Notes under the pieces: generated by a model
The model's database searches: none
The model's input: only the letters and a program-made list of their open reading frames with translations
What the model was told of the DNA's origin: nothing
Assembly (NCBI GenBank): GCA_036937835.1
Contig: CM072870.1
Location: 21,868,501-21,932,500 of the forward strand
Reading direction: 5' to 3'
Source: Pampus argenteus
Lineage: Eukaryota; Chordata; Actinopteri; Scombriformes; Stromateidae
DNA length: 64,000 nt
Shown: positions 43,701-57,567 of the stretch, piece after piece
How positions within the stretch are numbered: the stretch's first letter is position 1
Layout of the letters: each line of letters starts with the position of its first letter
Made by a program: the position numbers and the translations under genes

Positions 43701-45929
43701 ATGTTGCATAATCAAGCTGTTTATTTTCCTGCATGGAATGGTGAACACAAAAAAAGATGCCTAGATGCATTTATAGTAGGGGCATCCTTTGGCTGGCTAT
43801 GTCATTGTCTCCTGCCTAAAACTAAAATTTAAAATGCATAAAAAAACGCTCGCTTTTCTTACCAGTTTTCCTCAGAATTACCTAGATTTAGCTTCATCAA
43901 CACTGATGCAACAAATAACCTTCAAAACATACAGCATACTGTAACATCCATTTACAATGGTCTTATCACCACAGTGCCCTATACTTTTTAAGTACAGGAA
44001 TATGCTATACCGTCAACAGAGGAAAATATCCTTAAATACATACAAAAAAAAATAAAGAAAAAAATAAAGAAAATAAGGAAACAGGAAAGTTTTCAACTTA
44101 AATCCAGTTCCCAGAAAACAAACCAAACCAGTTCTAGTAATGTGGCCTCGATACAAACAATCAGAAAATTCACAACACTAGTTTTTCCTCATTTAATCAA
44201 TGTTACAAAAGTCCTGCATTATAAAATAGGGCAGCTTTAAAATCAGTGTAATTAATAAAACTATACAACATACAAACACGTCTCCCAGCTGCTCTGCCCG
44301 CCCGTCCTGAAAGAGCTAACTCTTCTCTGCGTCTCTTCGCTGCTGTACCAGAACTAAATTACACACACAACACAAGAACAAAAAAAAAAAAAACACACTG
44401 CCCAAACTATTGCTTTTATATTCTTTTTCATTTTTTCTTTCTTTAAAAAGGGTGCAATTTTGTCGTTATCTTACACACACACAGCCAAAAGTCGCTGATT
44501 AGATGCTAGGCTGTTTCACAAGGATTTGTGACACTTAAAAAAAATGTCCGTGCAATTTTTTATTTTTTTTTATTCCCTTCAATCGTTTTTAAGCCCTGGA
44601 AGCTGCGTTGTTTTTTTTTTGTGTTTTTTTTTTTTTGTGTTGTTTTTTTTTTATTTTTATATTTCATACTTTTTCACTATTGTCATTTATTTCATATGTA
44701 GTGCAGATAATTAAGGAAGTAATGCCCAACTCATGGCTAAAGGGTAAGTAAAAACAGAGACAAAACAAACACTAACAGGAAATACACAACCCACACAAGT
44801 GGAACTACTAAACCATCACAGCCGACGGCGTCGCGTTGCTGTCCATTAAATTTAATAGATGGACTGAACACAGAATAGGTAAACAATTAATTCACTAAAA
44901 CCTCTGCCAAGCAGGGCGGGGCGTAGTTAAAATGTTGGACGTCATTAAAAATGTGTTTTTTGATAAACTGTTGCGATGGAGAAGAAGTTGGACTTGTTTA
45001 AGGCTTGCTTGTGACCAAAGGAAAAAAAAAACTCCATTAGGAAAGAGAGACCCGAATGTAGTATTGCGGCCGTCTGGTAATATCAAAAATAGGAAGGAAG
45101 GAAGTAGAGTTTCCCCCAAGCGACGGTGGCTCAGCTTGGCTAGAATGTCGCTGCGGGGCTGGCTTCACCATTTTTAGGGACCGACCACGGAGCACGGCGC
45201 CAGTCACGTGCACGCTAACTTTGGTTGAAAGTAAAGAGAAAGAAAACTAAATAAACAATATATAAGACAAAATAAGTGAGTGCAAGCAGGTATTGCATAT
45301 TTTATGTCGTCATTATTCATTTCTGGGAACAAAAGTAGCACAATGAACAAACTGAAAAATTAAAAACAGGAAGACGAAAAAAAAAAGTTTTTGCTGTTCG
45401 GACGTTGCAGCAACAGATGTGAATATCATCCCAGCAGACGGAGGCTGAACTATCACTGAACTAACCTATCAGTGAGCAGCTACGTCTGCTCCATCAGGAT
45501 ACTGGCATTACGAAATTTAGTGGAATGAGCATGATGTCTTCAAATGTCACCAACAGGAAAAGTGACAGAAATGTGTTTCCCTCCACTGTATTTATTGATT
45601 AACTCGGAGGAACAAATCTCTCTTGAACAAATACCTCTTGAAAATTTAAATTTTATAAAGTTATAAAGATATAAACCAGATAATGAAGCACAAAGGATGT
45701 GATGATAATGTCATCATATTACTACAATGAATCTGTTCTTATAGTGAAGTCTGGTTTAAGTTTGTCTGGTTTAAGTTGTTTGTGATCGGATAACAGAAGC
45801 TAATTGGTGACTGACACCAATGTGGGCAAACAGCTTGGAAAAATGTGTGAATGATTGATTGTATTGACAACGATATGATTGTTTCCATGGTCAACATGAT
45901 GTTCGCCAGTAAACAGCTGTTAAACTGAT

Positions 45930-46670
45930 TCATTACTGTAGCTAACCTGATTTCAACAGTTTTAGCTACTAAACTAAACTGCTAGCTAACTGGAGTCAAC
46001 CTGTTTTAGCTGCTGATTTGAATCCAAAGTGTTTTACCTAAATCAGTTTTAGTGATAAATCAGTTTGGATAGAAACTACTGTTAGCTAACCAGAACCAAA
46101 CTTTAGCTGCTTAAACTGCTTTTAGGGTCTTGAACGTATCTCCAACTGAAACCAAACAGTTTTAACTGACAGATTAGAATATTAGCCAATGCTAGAAAGA
46201 CAAATATTGAACCATTAGCTAACTTGACTTGACTACAGTTGACTGTTAGCTAACGTCGTGCAGTTTGAAGACCGTTTTAACTGTGTAGTACAATAAGCTA
46301 AGATCAACCAAACTGTTTAAGATAACAAAATCTTAGTTAACGTGATTCAAACTGTATCTGAAAGCTCAAATCGTAGTTGCTAAACCAGTACCAAACTATT
46401 TTACTGATAAACGTGTTAGCTAATCTTGGCTAACGGTTTTGAACCTGACACCCTTTGGTGATAAAAGCATTTGGATAAAAGCCAATGTTAGCTAACAAGA
46501 ACCGTTTTAGGTGCTAAACTGAACTTTTAGATACTATGTTAGGATTATTGTAATAATCTGGCCGTAAAATATTTCCATTTTAAACCAGTTTTATCTGATA
46601 AACTAGATTGTTAGCGTTTATATTGAACCGTTCGCTAATCTGAAACAAATTATTTTAGTTACTACACTGT
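45930..46670. repeat. Degenerate GTTAGCTAAC minisatellite
   Basis: The words GTTAGCTAAC, GAACCAAACTGTTTTA and TTTTAGCTGCTAAACT recur at roughly 40-60 base spacing for 0.7 kb with many changes. It is an old tandem array in the interval I assign to the nfia 3' UTR. Confidence 0.75.
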
Positions 46671-47389
46671 TTTCTTTAATTGTTAAATAGGACCATAAAA
46701 ATACTTCAAGTGAACTATTAGCTACCTGTTTCATGTTACGTTTCTGTTGTTTTCTTGACACTTTCATTGATAAACATGCAAATATTACATTACAGAGACT
46801 TTTTTGCTCACTGCACAAAATTTCACCAGACCTGAAACCTCATAATACTGAGAGGTTATCAGCGTTTGATTGTGAAAATCACAGCGTTCCTCCTCGGCTT
46901 TAACGTTTTGACGTTAACTGCTCCAGTTACTAAAAGAAAACGTGAGGTGTGGAGGAAAATTAAGAAAATAAAAGCATATCAGGAAGAAAGCAAGACTCTC
47001 CACATTGGATCTTGTGCAACCTCTCAGGACTGGACCGTAGCTCAAGGCACATTGATGAGGAACAATTGTTTTCGTGCAAGATAATGTACGGATGATAGAG
47101 AAGATCGTGGAACTGAAAAGCAGGAATTTGCGGAATCTGTTGTTGAAGGAAAAGGAAGGAAGGGAAGGAAAGGAAGGAAGGGAGGAAGGAGGAATAAAAT
47201 TAAAATGAGAGATGCCGAGAAGCGAAGAGAGCTGGTTGTTTGTGAAGGAGAGCGATAGAAAAAGGCCAAGACGGGGCCAAATTAATAGACGGCTGCTGGC
47301 AAGTGCCTGATGTTGGGTTTACAATATAGTGTCTTTATCTCACTAACTACATCATCTATGGAAAAATCTGTCACTAACACTAGAACATG

Positions 47390-47413
47390 CAGATTTTTTT
47401 TTTTTTTTTTTTT
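47390..47413. repeat. Poly-T tract
   Basis: About 20 Ts; poly-A on the nfia-sense strand. Confidence 0.85.
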
Positions 47414-49489
47414 GTAACTTTTTCACTTAAATTCACTTTTGTTCGACGCTGGATGGTCGTAAGAGTGTGTGTGTGTGTGTGTGTGTATGTGTGTGCATGT
47501 GTGTGTATATATATTTACTGTATATATATAGTATAGGAAAGGAAAAACAAAACTGAAGTTCAATAAAATGGTAAGTTGCATGTGAAGCGCTCGGCTGTCT
47601 ATTTGTGGACGAAAGCTTCCAGAGAGTTACCCTCTGCTCTGCCTCTTTATAGCTAAACCACACCCCCTGATTACACACTTGCGGCCTATTGGCCAACTGT
47701 AGGAATAAGTGCTTTTAATTGGATGGAGCCTCTATGAGACCCAAACAATCATAGGGCAGCCCGTCAACTGGGCGACACCTGTTATAGATTATCTTGCCAA
47801 CAGAAACTGGAGAAAACGTTTTAGCTTAAATTCACTCAGTATATTTTCTCCTGATTTTGCCTCGTGAGAAATTCAAATTGCTATTTTCTTTTTAAGTAAA
47901 ACAATGTGCTCGTTAAAATAAGTTAATCGCTTAGCTTTTTTTTTTAAACTTTCAAACAAAATGAAAAGCAGACTTAAGCTGCAAGAAATGCTTTAAAAAA
48001 TTGATTGTTTAAAATGATATTCTTGTTTAAAGGGATTCTTGTTCTACCATGCTAACAGATTTACAAGATGAAAAAAAACCAAATAATAAACAATAAAAGT
48101 GAATACAGCCCCCTGTATTTCTCACAAGGCTATGGTTTCTAGTTCGACTGTGTCGTTGTCTTTTGTACCCCGATATTTTAGAGTCCCAGAGGTGTGAGCG
48201 GACTAGGAAGAAAAATATATATTTATATATACTTTTCAACAACTGTTCTCAATGAGCTATCTTACAAAGATATTTAACTATCCAACAGCTAGCCAACAAA
48301 ATTGCACTTTCCTCATGATCAATATTCCACTGGTAAAGTTTTAGTCTGTCTCCTGTCTGCCTGCATCATTTCGGACACCAGAGTTTTCTGCCCATCCTTA
48401 GCATGCTGTAGCTTCACCCAGACTGGTGGATGGATAGAGGAGGAAGAGGAGGGGACCAGCTGAAATGACGGCTAAGAGAGAAAAATCAATGAGCCATGAA
48501 GCCAAAGCCTCACAGTTAAACGAGCTTGGATCCACCAGCGTCTGGTTGCATCACTTCGCATCAACAAACCCCTGCTTCCCCCACGATTAAAACTCCCCTC
48601 CACCCGACCTCCCCTATCATAACCAACACCCTCACCCTTCCATGAGTAGTTCATGTTATTACTGTGTTTGTGCCCACACCACCTCCCCGTCAGGTCAGCT
48701 CTTTCCATTAAGCACTGGTCCATGTCCTTGGAAAGAGCCTTGTCGTCTTCCTCCATCCCTGAACTGCCACCAGCAAGAGGGGTGGGAGTCAAGTGGGGTT
48801 GGAGTCCATCCCAGGAGGTGTGTGAGGGCTAAGGTGTGGGAGGTGGGGGATATCAGCTGGTGGTATCTGAGCCAGGTAACACCTCCCCTCCCCCCAACTA
48901 CGGCGCTCTCCTGCACTGTCCCACCACCCAAACCAACCCCAAACCATCAGGATCACCGGGGAGCGGTGGTGGGGTGGTGGGCACCGTGAGGGTCGGGCAC
49001 CGTTGCAAGTCCACTGGATGCACACATTGCAAAGGATGATGGGAGAGTTTGTATGTAGGAAAGCTCTGTGATTCAGTCTTGCTGCATTCCTAAAAATTGA
49101 ACGCTCCATCCCCCGACAAATTTCTGAATTTCACCACCCGGTCTGATTTGGGTGGAGGAGGAGGGCTGGGGCAGGGTCTGGCACTAAATATGGACACGGA
49201 CATATGAACCATATGTCTACAGGGAAGTTTATGACATACAGTTTACAGAGTGGGTGTTTAACACCGGGGTCGGGAGGCGTTTGATCCGCTGTAGCCATGC
49301 TGATGCTGCAGAGTCTGTGTATGGCGCTGGTGGGGGCGGAGTCAGGCGCAGTGTGGGAGGAGGTGGGCTGTAGGGGCGGGGCAAGACAGGGCTCTCTGTT
49401 GCAGCTGGCGCCAAAGGTCAAAGGTCAGGGAGGGGGCTGCAGCAATCTGTCGTACATGTGGGTGCAGGGGGGAGGGGCCTCTGGAGTCC

Positions 49490-49504
49490 TTATCCCAGGT
49501 ACCA
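49490..49504 (-). CDS. nfia: nfia terminal coding exon (WYLG stop)
   Basis: Only five codons, TGG TAC CTG GGA TAA, after the acceptor CTCTCCACAG. Human ends QSWYLG; joining to the preceding exon here gives QPQWYLG, one Ser shorter. The exon is too short to be found by ORF size. Confidence 0.88.
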   Translation of the reverse strand, partial: WYLG

Positions 49505-50136
49505 CTGTGGAGAGAGACAGAAACAGATGTTAAGATGGACCAATCAGAGGACTTGACTGGACCCGAACGTCTCTGTACGTCACACATATCATGAAAGATG
49601 GAACGCTATGATTGGTTGGGATCCAACATGTCTGCCATGGGTGAATTTATGACTTCCTAATTATTTATTCTGACTTGTTGGCAAACAGAAAGGCCGTAAA
49701 ATGGTCTGATTCTGCATTAAAGACTCTAAAAGCATCGTTAGCTTCTGTAATGTGATGCATCTCTGCATGAGTTTGAGGGATTTGGGAGTTTACCACAGTA
49801 TCACCAAACTGTGTGTGTATGTGTGTATGTGTGCGGTGTGTAATCTGTCTGTGATCGTCCGGTATTGATCGCCAAAAGGTGCATTGCTCTCTTTTCCTGA
49901 CTCTCTCTCCCCTCCTCTTCCTCCTCTTCCTCGCTGCCCCGCCGAGTTCAAGTTCATCCCTACGTTACATCATGTCTGGTTGCTAGGGACAACCAGACGG
50001 CCCGGGACGTGACTACCATCGCCAAGGCAACCGCATCCTTACCCAACCCTCCTCTGCCCCTCCCCTTTTCCTCCTCCCTCCTCTTCCTCCTTTACATTCA
50101 TCCTCTCTCCATCGCATTCTCCTCCCCGCCCCGGAC

Positions 50137-50172
<36 letters not shown>

Positions 50173-50235
50173 TCAAACTTTCACTTTACATTCACATTTT
50201 CTAAATTGCGTTACACTACTTTTTTTGAATGTGAA

Positions 50236-50266
<31 letters not shown>

Positions 50267-51713
50267 TGCAGGGGTTCTCTGCACTCAGACCTCACTTGTT
50301 CCTGACTCGTTGTAATTCTATTGCTCTCTGTGTGTGTGTGTGCAGTAGTGATAGAGGAGAAGACTGGAAGGTTAGTTTTTAATCAATACAACTTGCTGAC
50401 GCTGGGACTTTTCTACCTCGCTCGCTCTCTCCCAATGTCTCTCAGTGTCTCTCGCCCTTTCACTCGCTCCCTGCACTGCAGCTCCTCCCTCTGTCCTGAG
50501 AAGACTCAGAGAAGATGAAACTCACAGTCCAGACAGTGTGTGCGTGTGTGTGGAGTAATGTTACCACACAGCGGGTTGATGCTGACAGCTGTGATTCAGA
50601 CTGTAGATACTCATCACACACACACACAGAGAACGAGAGTGAAGGAGAGACAGAGGAAGAGAGACGATGAAGATTGTGTCACAGATACATAATTTAATTT
50701 TTAAACAGGGCTCAGTGATGCTCTAAAACAGCTACAAACAGGGGCAAATGAGGCATTTATTGGGGATTTTCAGCTGAGGTTTAATGCTTTAGGTAGTTTT
50801 TCTGGGAAATTGTTGATTTTTCAGGTGTGAGTTGAGATGTGCTACTGCCCAGGTGCATACAGGTGTTCTGAAAACAACAGGAAGTGAGTTTGAGGTTTGG
50901 AGCTGCAGGCAGTTATAAGAAGTGTTGTTATTCATCATCTGTGAAAACATCAAATCTGAACACACGGACATGATAAACATATTTTTAGTTTCACACTTCC
51001 AGAGGAAAAAATAAACCTCCATAATAAACAGTAAACACGCTGATAACTGATGAACTTGTTTTGTTCAGTAACCCAGTGATAGCCGTCCGTACATCCACAG
51101 CTACACTCTCAACAGGAACAGCTGATTCACCACCAAACATACGCTGCACAGACAGTTTATTTGCTGTTATAAATGGTTTGTGTGAGCTGTCAATCATCTA
51201 TTAAAGAGTCAACTCAAAATAAACTCTGTCCCAAGATAACACACGCAGACTTTTCACTGAGGGAAGATGAAAATAATCACACATTTTTTCACTTGTTTCG
51301 TAAAAATGTGCTAAAATTTTTGGGAATCAAAGCAGAGTTCATATCACACAAACGCCTCGTTTCTGTATCGCTCACCCAGTCCCGTCCTGAGTCAGCACTT
51401 GATACACACACACACACATCCTACAAACACACACACAGTGTGGGTGAGTCATTGTGTGGGCGTGGTGTGTGTTCTGCATGTGTGTGTGTGAGCTTCACCT
51501 TGAAGACTGTGTGCAAATAGGATACAGAGACAGATGACGACCACACACACACACACACACACACACACAAGGAAGGGAATGCACCCTCACTGCAACGTCT
51601 GTTCCTCAGATGTAACCTATCTGCACACACACACACACACACGCATACACACACCTACACACACATTTAAACACACACACTTATTGATCAGGTCATGGCT
51701 ATGTGTTGTATAG

Positions 51714-51746
<33 letters not shown>

Positions 51747-51924
51747 CGTTGGTTAGCATGATGAGGTGCCAACTCCCTCCCCTCCCCATCTTCGTCTCCA
51801 TGGGCAACCGCCACCGTCGCCCACGGCAACCACCACGCTGACCCCTGTGGGCACGATGCCCACTCTGATACAAAGCCACTGCCATCTGCCCCCCACTCCC
51901 CGAAAACCTATACACACTCCCCTA

Positions 51925-51955
<31 letters not shown>

Positions 51956-52830
51956 TACACAGGAATGCACAGACTGTCCAGTTGGTCACCATGGCGATGA
52001 GAGGAGAGTGTTTACTGTACTTCCCATGGCTCTCGCTCTCTAACAGAAGCCTAATGTCGACCGCCCAGGGTGACTTTTGTTCATGCTTTAAGTGTGTGTG
52101 TATGTGTGTGTGTGTGTACATCCTGCTCTGAGGTCACACTCTGCATGTCAATCTTCATCCTTTTATTCATGTACATGTTTGTGCTTCTATACCTCTGAGG
52201 ACATTTTCTATCAAGTAAACTGTATAATTCAACATAACTCAACATCCAGCCAAAACCATCAGGAACTCTTTATTTCACAGGTCCTTTAATGTTCAGTCAT
52301 TTGAGTAATCTGAAGGTATTTTATTGATACAAATGATTAGAAAGAACATGAAGTGTTAAGTCGGTCTAGTTGGTAATTTTTCTATAATATTCACACTTTC
52401 CAGAATATCCTCGTTTTTGAGAAATCTTCATTTCTAAAAACATTCAAAACTAATTTTAATCTAAAAAATAAATATGTCCATTATCTAGAGTATCTAAAAA
52501 AATCTTGTTTTCCTTCATATTGTTTCCAAAAAAACAATCCTCACTTTCTAAAACATTCCCGTTTGACGTTGGTTAGTTATCTACAATTTATACAAGTTTC
52601 TAAGAAGAAATCGTTGCTTCAGTAAATTAAGAATATAAGAAAAATCCTCATTGGTCCAAAGTGTAAGAAGACAAAGACGACGAGTCCCAGAGAGAGAAGA
52701 ATAAATAACAGGAAGTCTGTTTCTGGCAGCAGTGACAAACACCTGGCTCATGTCTTCTGGAGTGTGTGTGTGTGTGTGCGCGTTGGCCTGTGACAGTCAA
52801 TAAATCGACAGCCTTGTTCACTGCGGGCCA

Positions 52831-52873
<43 letters not shown>

Positions 52874-53062
52874 TACAAACGCACACACCAAGGCAATCAA
52901 ACATGTCTCGATTGTCAACACAGGACTCCCACCTCACCACTGTCTCACTGCACTCTGTGTGTGTGTGTGTGTGTGTATGTGTGTGTGTGTGTGTTCAGGT
53001 CAGGGTCTGTTTGCCAGCTGATTTATGAAGAGTGTAACGATTGGGCAGCCTTGACTTAACTC

Positions 53063-53118
<56 letters not shown>

Positions 53119-53475
53119 ACAATACTCTGTTAATGTGGATGCTGCGTTCACTGACCAGCTGCTCTGCAGTAACTGTTACTGGCCTGAAGTAAACTGCTTC
53201 TTCCTTTTTCCATCATCATATTTGTTCATAACCACTAACAACAAACAACAAAACAACAAAATCCTGCTCTCTGATTGGTTGCTCTCATAGTAGTTGAATA
53301 TTACATATGAAAAACCGTGTACAGGAACAAAGACAAGCTGGAAGACCACTGATGTCTAGAATAATCAGAGCCAGCGTGTTACCTGTGGCTGCTGAGGGAT
53401 GTTAAAGCCGGGATCTCTGGGTCCGACGCTGACGAACCGCTGGGCTGGAGACGTAGTCGGGGTGGAGTAAGCTGC

Positions 53476-53513
<38 letters not shown>

Positions 53514-54975
53514 TCATTTAAAGTTTAACGTTATATTATTAAGTTCCAGGACGAATGTCGAAATCTTCCTCTGGATCTTCACTAAAGAAATATCACAATG
53601 TCATCACATGTTTGAGCTTCTCCTCTCAGGATGAACCGACAGATGAACAGATGAACAGGTGAACAGGTGAGTGAATGATCACAGGTGAGTGAATGATCAC
53701 AGGTGGCTGTTTAGCCTTTAGTTTAACTGTCTGTTAATTTCAATGCTTTTTTGTTTCTAATAATCACATTTCTCTGTAACGTTAGTGATCCAAAGCTGGA
53801 TCCAGAGTTGGCTGGATGTTCTCCTTTCTCACAAAAAGGTCACGTTCTTTACGTTCTTTTACTTTTATTATACAGACACATATATCTATGAAGGACTCCT
53901 GCACCCTGAAGCTGAGCTTTTATGAACTGGATGAAATAAAAGCGTTTACGGACCCTAACTCTATATTATAAAGGGGCTCAGAGATAACACAGTGCTGTGC
54001 TTAAAGTATCTCCTCATAGTCCAGGATGGAAAAAAAAAACCTTATTAAATCCAAACGATCTATAGTTGAGCAAATCCGGTAAATCAAGAGCACAAATGAT
54101 TTTTCTCCACGGTTGGGCTCCATGATAAACTGGTTTTTTTCTGTTTTGCATTTATTTTATTTTTATGACTCACTCGTCAGTTGAGACTTAAGTAAGTTTG
54201 ACGTAAGTTTGGTGGAAATAAAGGGCCAATCAGACATTTATAAATCCTCTCATTCAATGATCAGTTTCACGTGTGAGAGACGTCCAGCTGTTCAGACTGG
54301 TGAAACTTCAAGATGTAGGACAAACTCATTTACGCCACTCTCTGGTTTTTTCAGGATAAAAGTGTCTGAAAACAGATGCAATAAATAAAAAATATATATT
54401 CACGTGTTGTTTATGTATCAGCAGGATTACATTTTTTGTTGGCATCAAATGTGTCTGTTTTTGCCAAATAAGAGACATCTTTAAAGCCTCAAGTCAAATA
54501 TATATATATAATCCAAACACAATCACTTGTATAAGATTATGAATCAAGTAAATATTAGATTAATAATTTAAAAAACTGTGATATTTATGTATTTTTCCCC
54601 CCATTGTTGTGGGGGCGTTATGTCCTCCAGGAAAACAGGATCTTAATACAAACACACATAAGATGATTTAAATGTGTTGGAAATGACTTAGATGAAGTTG
54701 TTGCACTCACTGGGTGAGGTGGGTGAGTTCCCTCCCCCCTCGGTGGAGGAGGTGGAGGGCGGCTTGGCGTCTACGGGCAGCGGGACGGGACGGGCCATTG
54801 GGGGAGGAGGAGGGGGAGGCAGCATGGGCGTCGGCAGGAAAGGGTTGTGGACCTTTCCCTGGGAGCTACCATTAGGCTGAAGAGACACAATTAATAAGCA
54901 TTAAATACAATTACACACATATACAACAGGTTGGTCACACAGTTAACCTGTAACAGCTCAACTCTGCTGTCCTCT

Positions 54976-55014
<39 letters not shown>

Positions 55015-55570
55015 AGCACTTTTCCTGGCTGGTCATAAAGAATTCTGCTGCTGCTCGCATTTTATCTTGCTAATCTATAAGCATAATACTTCGCTTCACC
55101 TCTCTGCCTCCTTCTGTCTCCACATATCCAGAACATACTGTACTCCACACAGCAACAGCATGTATGTGTTTGTGTGTCTGCACGTGTGTTGACAACATCA
55201 GATCCCTTTTTGTGTTTCCCAGTTTGGCTGCGGTGGAAGTATAGTAACAAAAACTGGATCTACTCTACGTGTGCAGGAACGTTTTGCGTCACAAACGTGT
55301 TCCTCCTTCAGGTCACGCGTGTGCCAAACGGTGACGAGTTTGCAGCCATGTGCACATTTGTCACTGATTTTCATATCAAACGAATAAAAAAACAAAAGAT
55401 CAGACAGAAAGTTTGGTGAACAGAAGTTTTACTTTTTACTTTTACTGTGTTTTGTCAGTTATTTCAATGCATCAAGATATGATGTTGTGCTTTATCACTT
55501 ATTTATCAGCCTAAATGTAACAGCAGGTCAAGTTTGAAGTTTTTTGGTAAAAAAAACAAAAAAAAAACAG

Positions 55571-55618
<48 letters not shown>

Positions 55619-55740
55619 CTAGGTGTGGTGGACGGTTATTGATTCAGTGTCTAGACGCAGATATATCAACTATCTTACTGCAGACAGAAGGGCCACACAC
55701 ACACAAGCACGCACGCACGCACGCACACACACACAAGCAT

Positions 55741-55780
<40 letters not shown>

Positions 55781-55859
55781 GTGTTTTCTGCTCCATCCCT
55801 GCAAACAGATACTGATCCCACTTTTGCAGAGGCTGGAAAATCCAACTCAGATATGTCTG

Positions 55860-55930
<71 letters not shown>

Positions 55931-57299
55931 TACGTTGAGGAAGCCCACCTGTCCGGCCTGCTGGGCGGAGTCAGGACAGACCAGCTGGACAAACTCCTTG
56001 AGCGTCTCCTGCGGGTGATACCTGATGGCCGGGTGGGAGAAGTAGGAGCCGGGCTGCTGCAGGATGGGGGAGGAGGAGAAGTGGAGGCTGGAGGGGGGGG
56101 CGTGGGGGCTCGCTGTGGGGAGGGAGGGAGAGGAGGAAGGTAGGAAGGAAAGGAGGGAGAGAGACACAGAAAAAAATTATTAAGAGAAAGGAGGGTTGGG
56201 AGAGCGAGGAAGAGAGTTGGTTAAGGGAGTAAAGAGAGGGAGAACAGGGGGAGTAAAGAGAGGGAGAAGGGGCATTTAGAGTTGATTAAAAAGGGGGCGT
56301 GGCTTAACATGCAAATACGTGACGGACACACACAGCAGAGCAGATGAAACAACAGACAAACTATGATGCATCTCTCACACCAGCTGTCAATCAAAAACAG
56401 TTTCTGTTGCTCCTCCACCTCCTCTCTTCTGTCCTCCTCTCCTCCTTTCATCTCGCCCTCTCCTCCCCTCTCTCCTTTTCTCCTTTCCTTATTTCATCAT
56501 TTTTCCTCCCCCTCCTCTCCTCTTCTGTCTTGATTACTTACTCCTTCCTATTAATTCTTTCTTCCCCTCAACTAATATATTCCTCTTTCCCCTCTGCTGT
56601 TTCCTCTCTTCCTTTTCCTTTTTCCTTCCTTCCTAGAGTCCTCTTTTCCTTTCCTCATTTGTCCGCTCCTTTTTTCCTCCCTTCTGCCTGATTCTCTCCT
56701 GTTTCCTTCATTCCTTTCCTTCTTTCATCTATCATCTTATATTGTGATTTCTCTTCCTTTTCTCTAATTTTCTTCCTGTTCTTTATTTTCCTCCCTCCTC
56801 CTCGCTTCCCCTCTCATCTCTTGTTTCCTTCTTTACTTCCTTCTTTCCTCACTGTCCTGCTCTCTCCTTCCTTTTTCTTATTTCTGTCCTTGTCTTCATC
56901 TGCTCTTGCTTCCTTCTCTATTTTCTTTTTGTCCTTTGCTCCTTCATCCTCTCTTTTTCCTTCCCGTCTGCTTCTTTACTTTCCCCCATTTCCTCTTTTC
57001 CTCCCTCCGCCTCTCCTCTCTTGTTTCATCCTTTCTTGTCTCCTCTTCTTGTTTCCTTGTCCTCCTCTCATCTTATCATCTCCTCTCCTCTCTAATCTAA
57101 TTAAGCCTCTAATTGGCCTAATCTGCTCGTTAGAGGACGAGGCCTCGTTAAGGACTAGAAAGAGAGAGAGGAGAGAAAAAGAGATATAAAAGAGGGCAGA
57201 GAGAGAGAGAGGAGAGAGAGAGATGGAGAGTTAAAGCTGCTGCACCAATTCACTTAAAGTCTGCTGTGATTTATCACTCTGACAATACACACTGACCGA

Positions 57300-57330
<31 letters not shown>

Positions 57331-57433
57331 CCCTGCGGCCAATGTATTTACAGTAATCATTCAATGGATGGCTTTCTCTGCCCTCTCTCTCTCTCTCTGT
57401 CTCTCTGTCTCTCTTTCTCTGACACACACACAG

Positions 57434-57466
<33 letters not shown>

Positions 57467-57529
57467 GCGTGTACATTAATGAATGTACACGCAGTGAATG
57501 ATCTCACTCAGTGTGCAGGCATGCACAAC

Positions 57530-57567
<38 letters not shown>

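Larger units (their letters stand above)
43700..49489 (-). other. nfia: Probable nfia 3' UTR
   Basis: Human NFIA has a 3' UTR of several kilobases. Here the stop codon is at 49490, and a minus-strand AATAAA lies near 43719-43724 with U-rich sequence beyond. No other gene interrupts the interval. It contains an eroded minisatellite (45930-46670), poly-T tracts and a TG microsatellite (47464-47510). The true end is not decided by sequence alone. Confidence 0.4.

Noticed and set aside
48472..49587. Several 60-115 codon frames just 3' of the nfia stop codon
   Set aside because: They overlap on both strands, are Gly/Pro/Cys-rich and lie in the probable 3' UTR; no splice signals link them to nfia.
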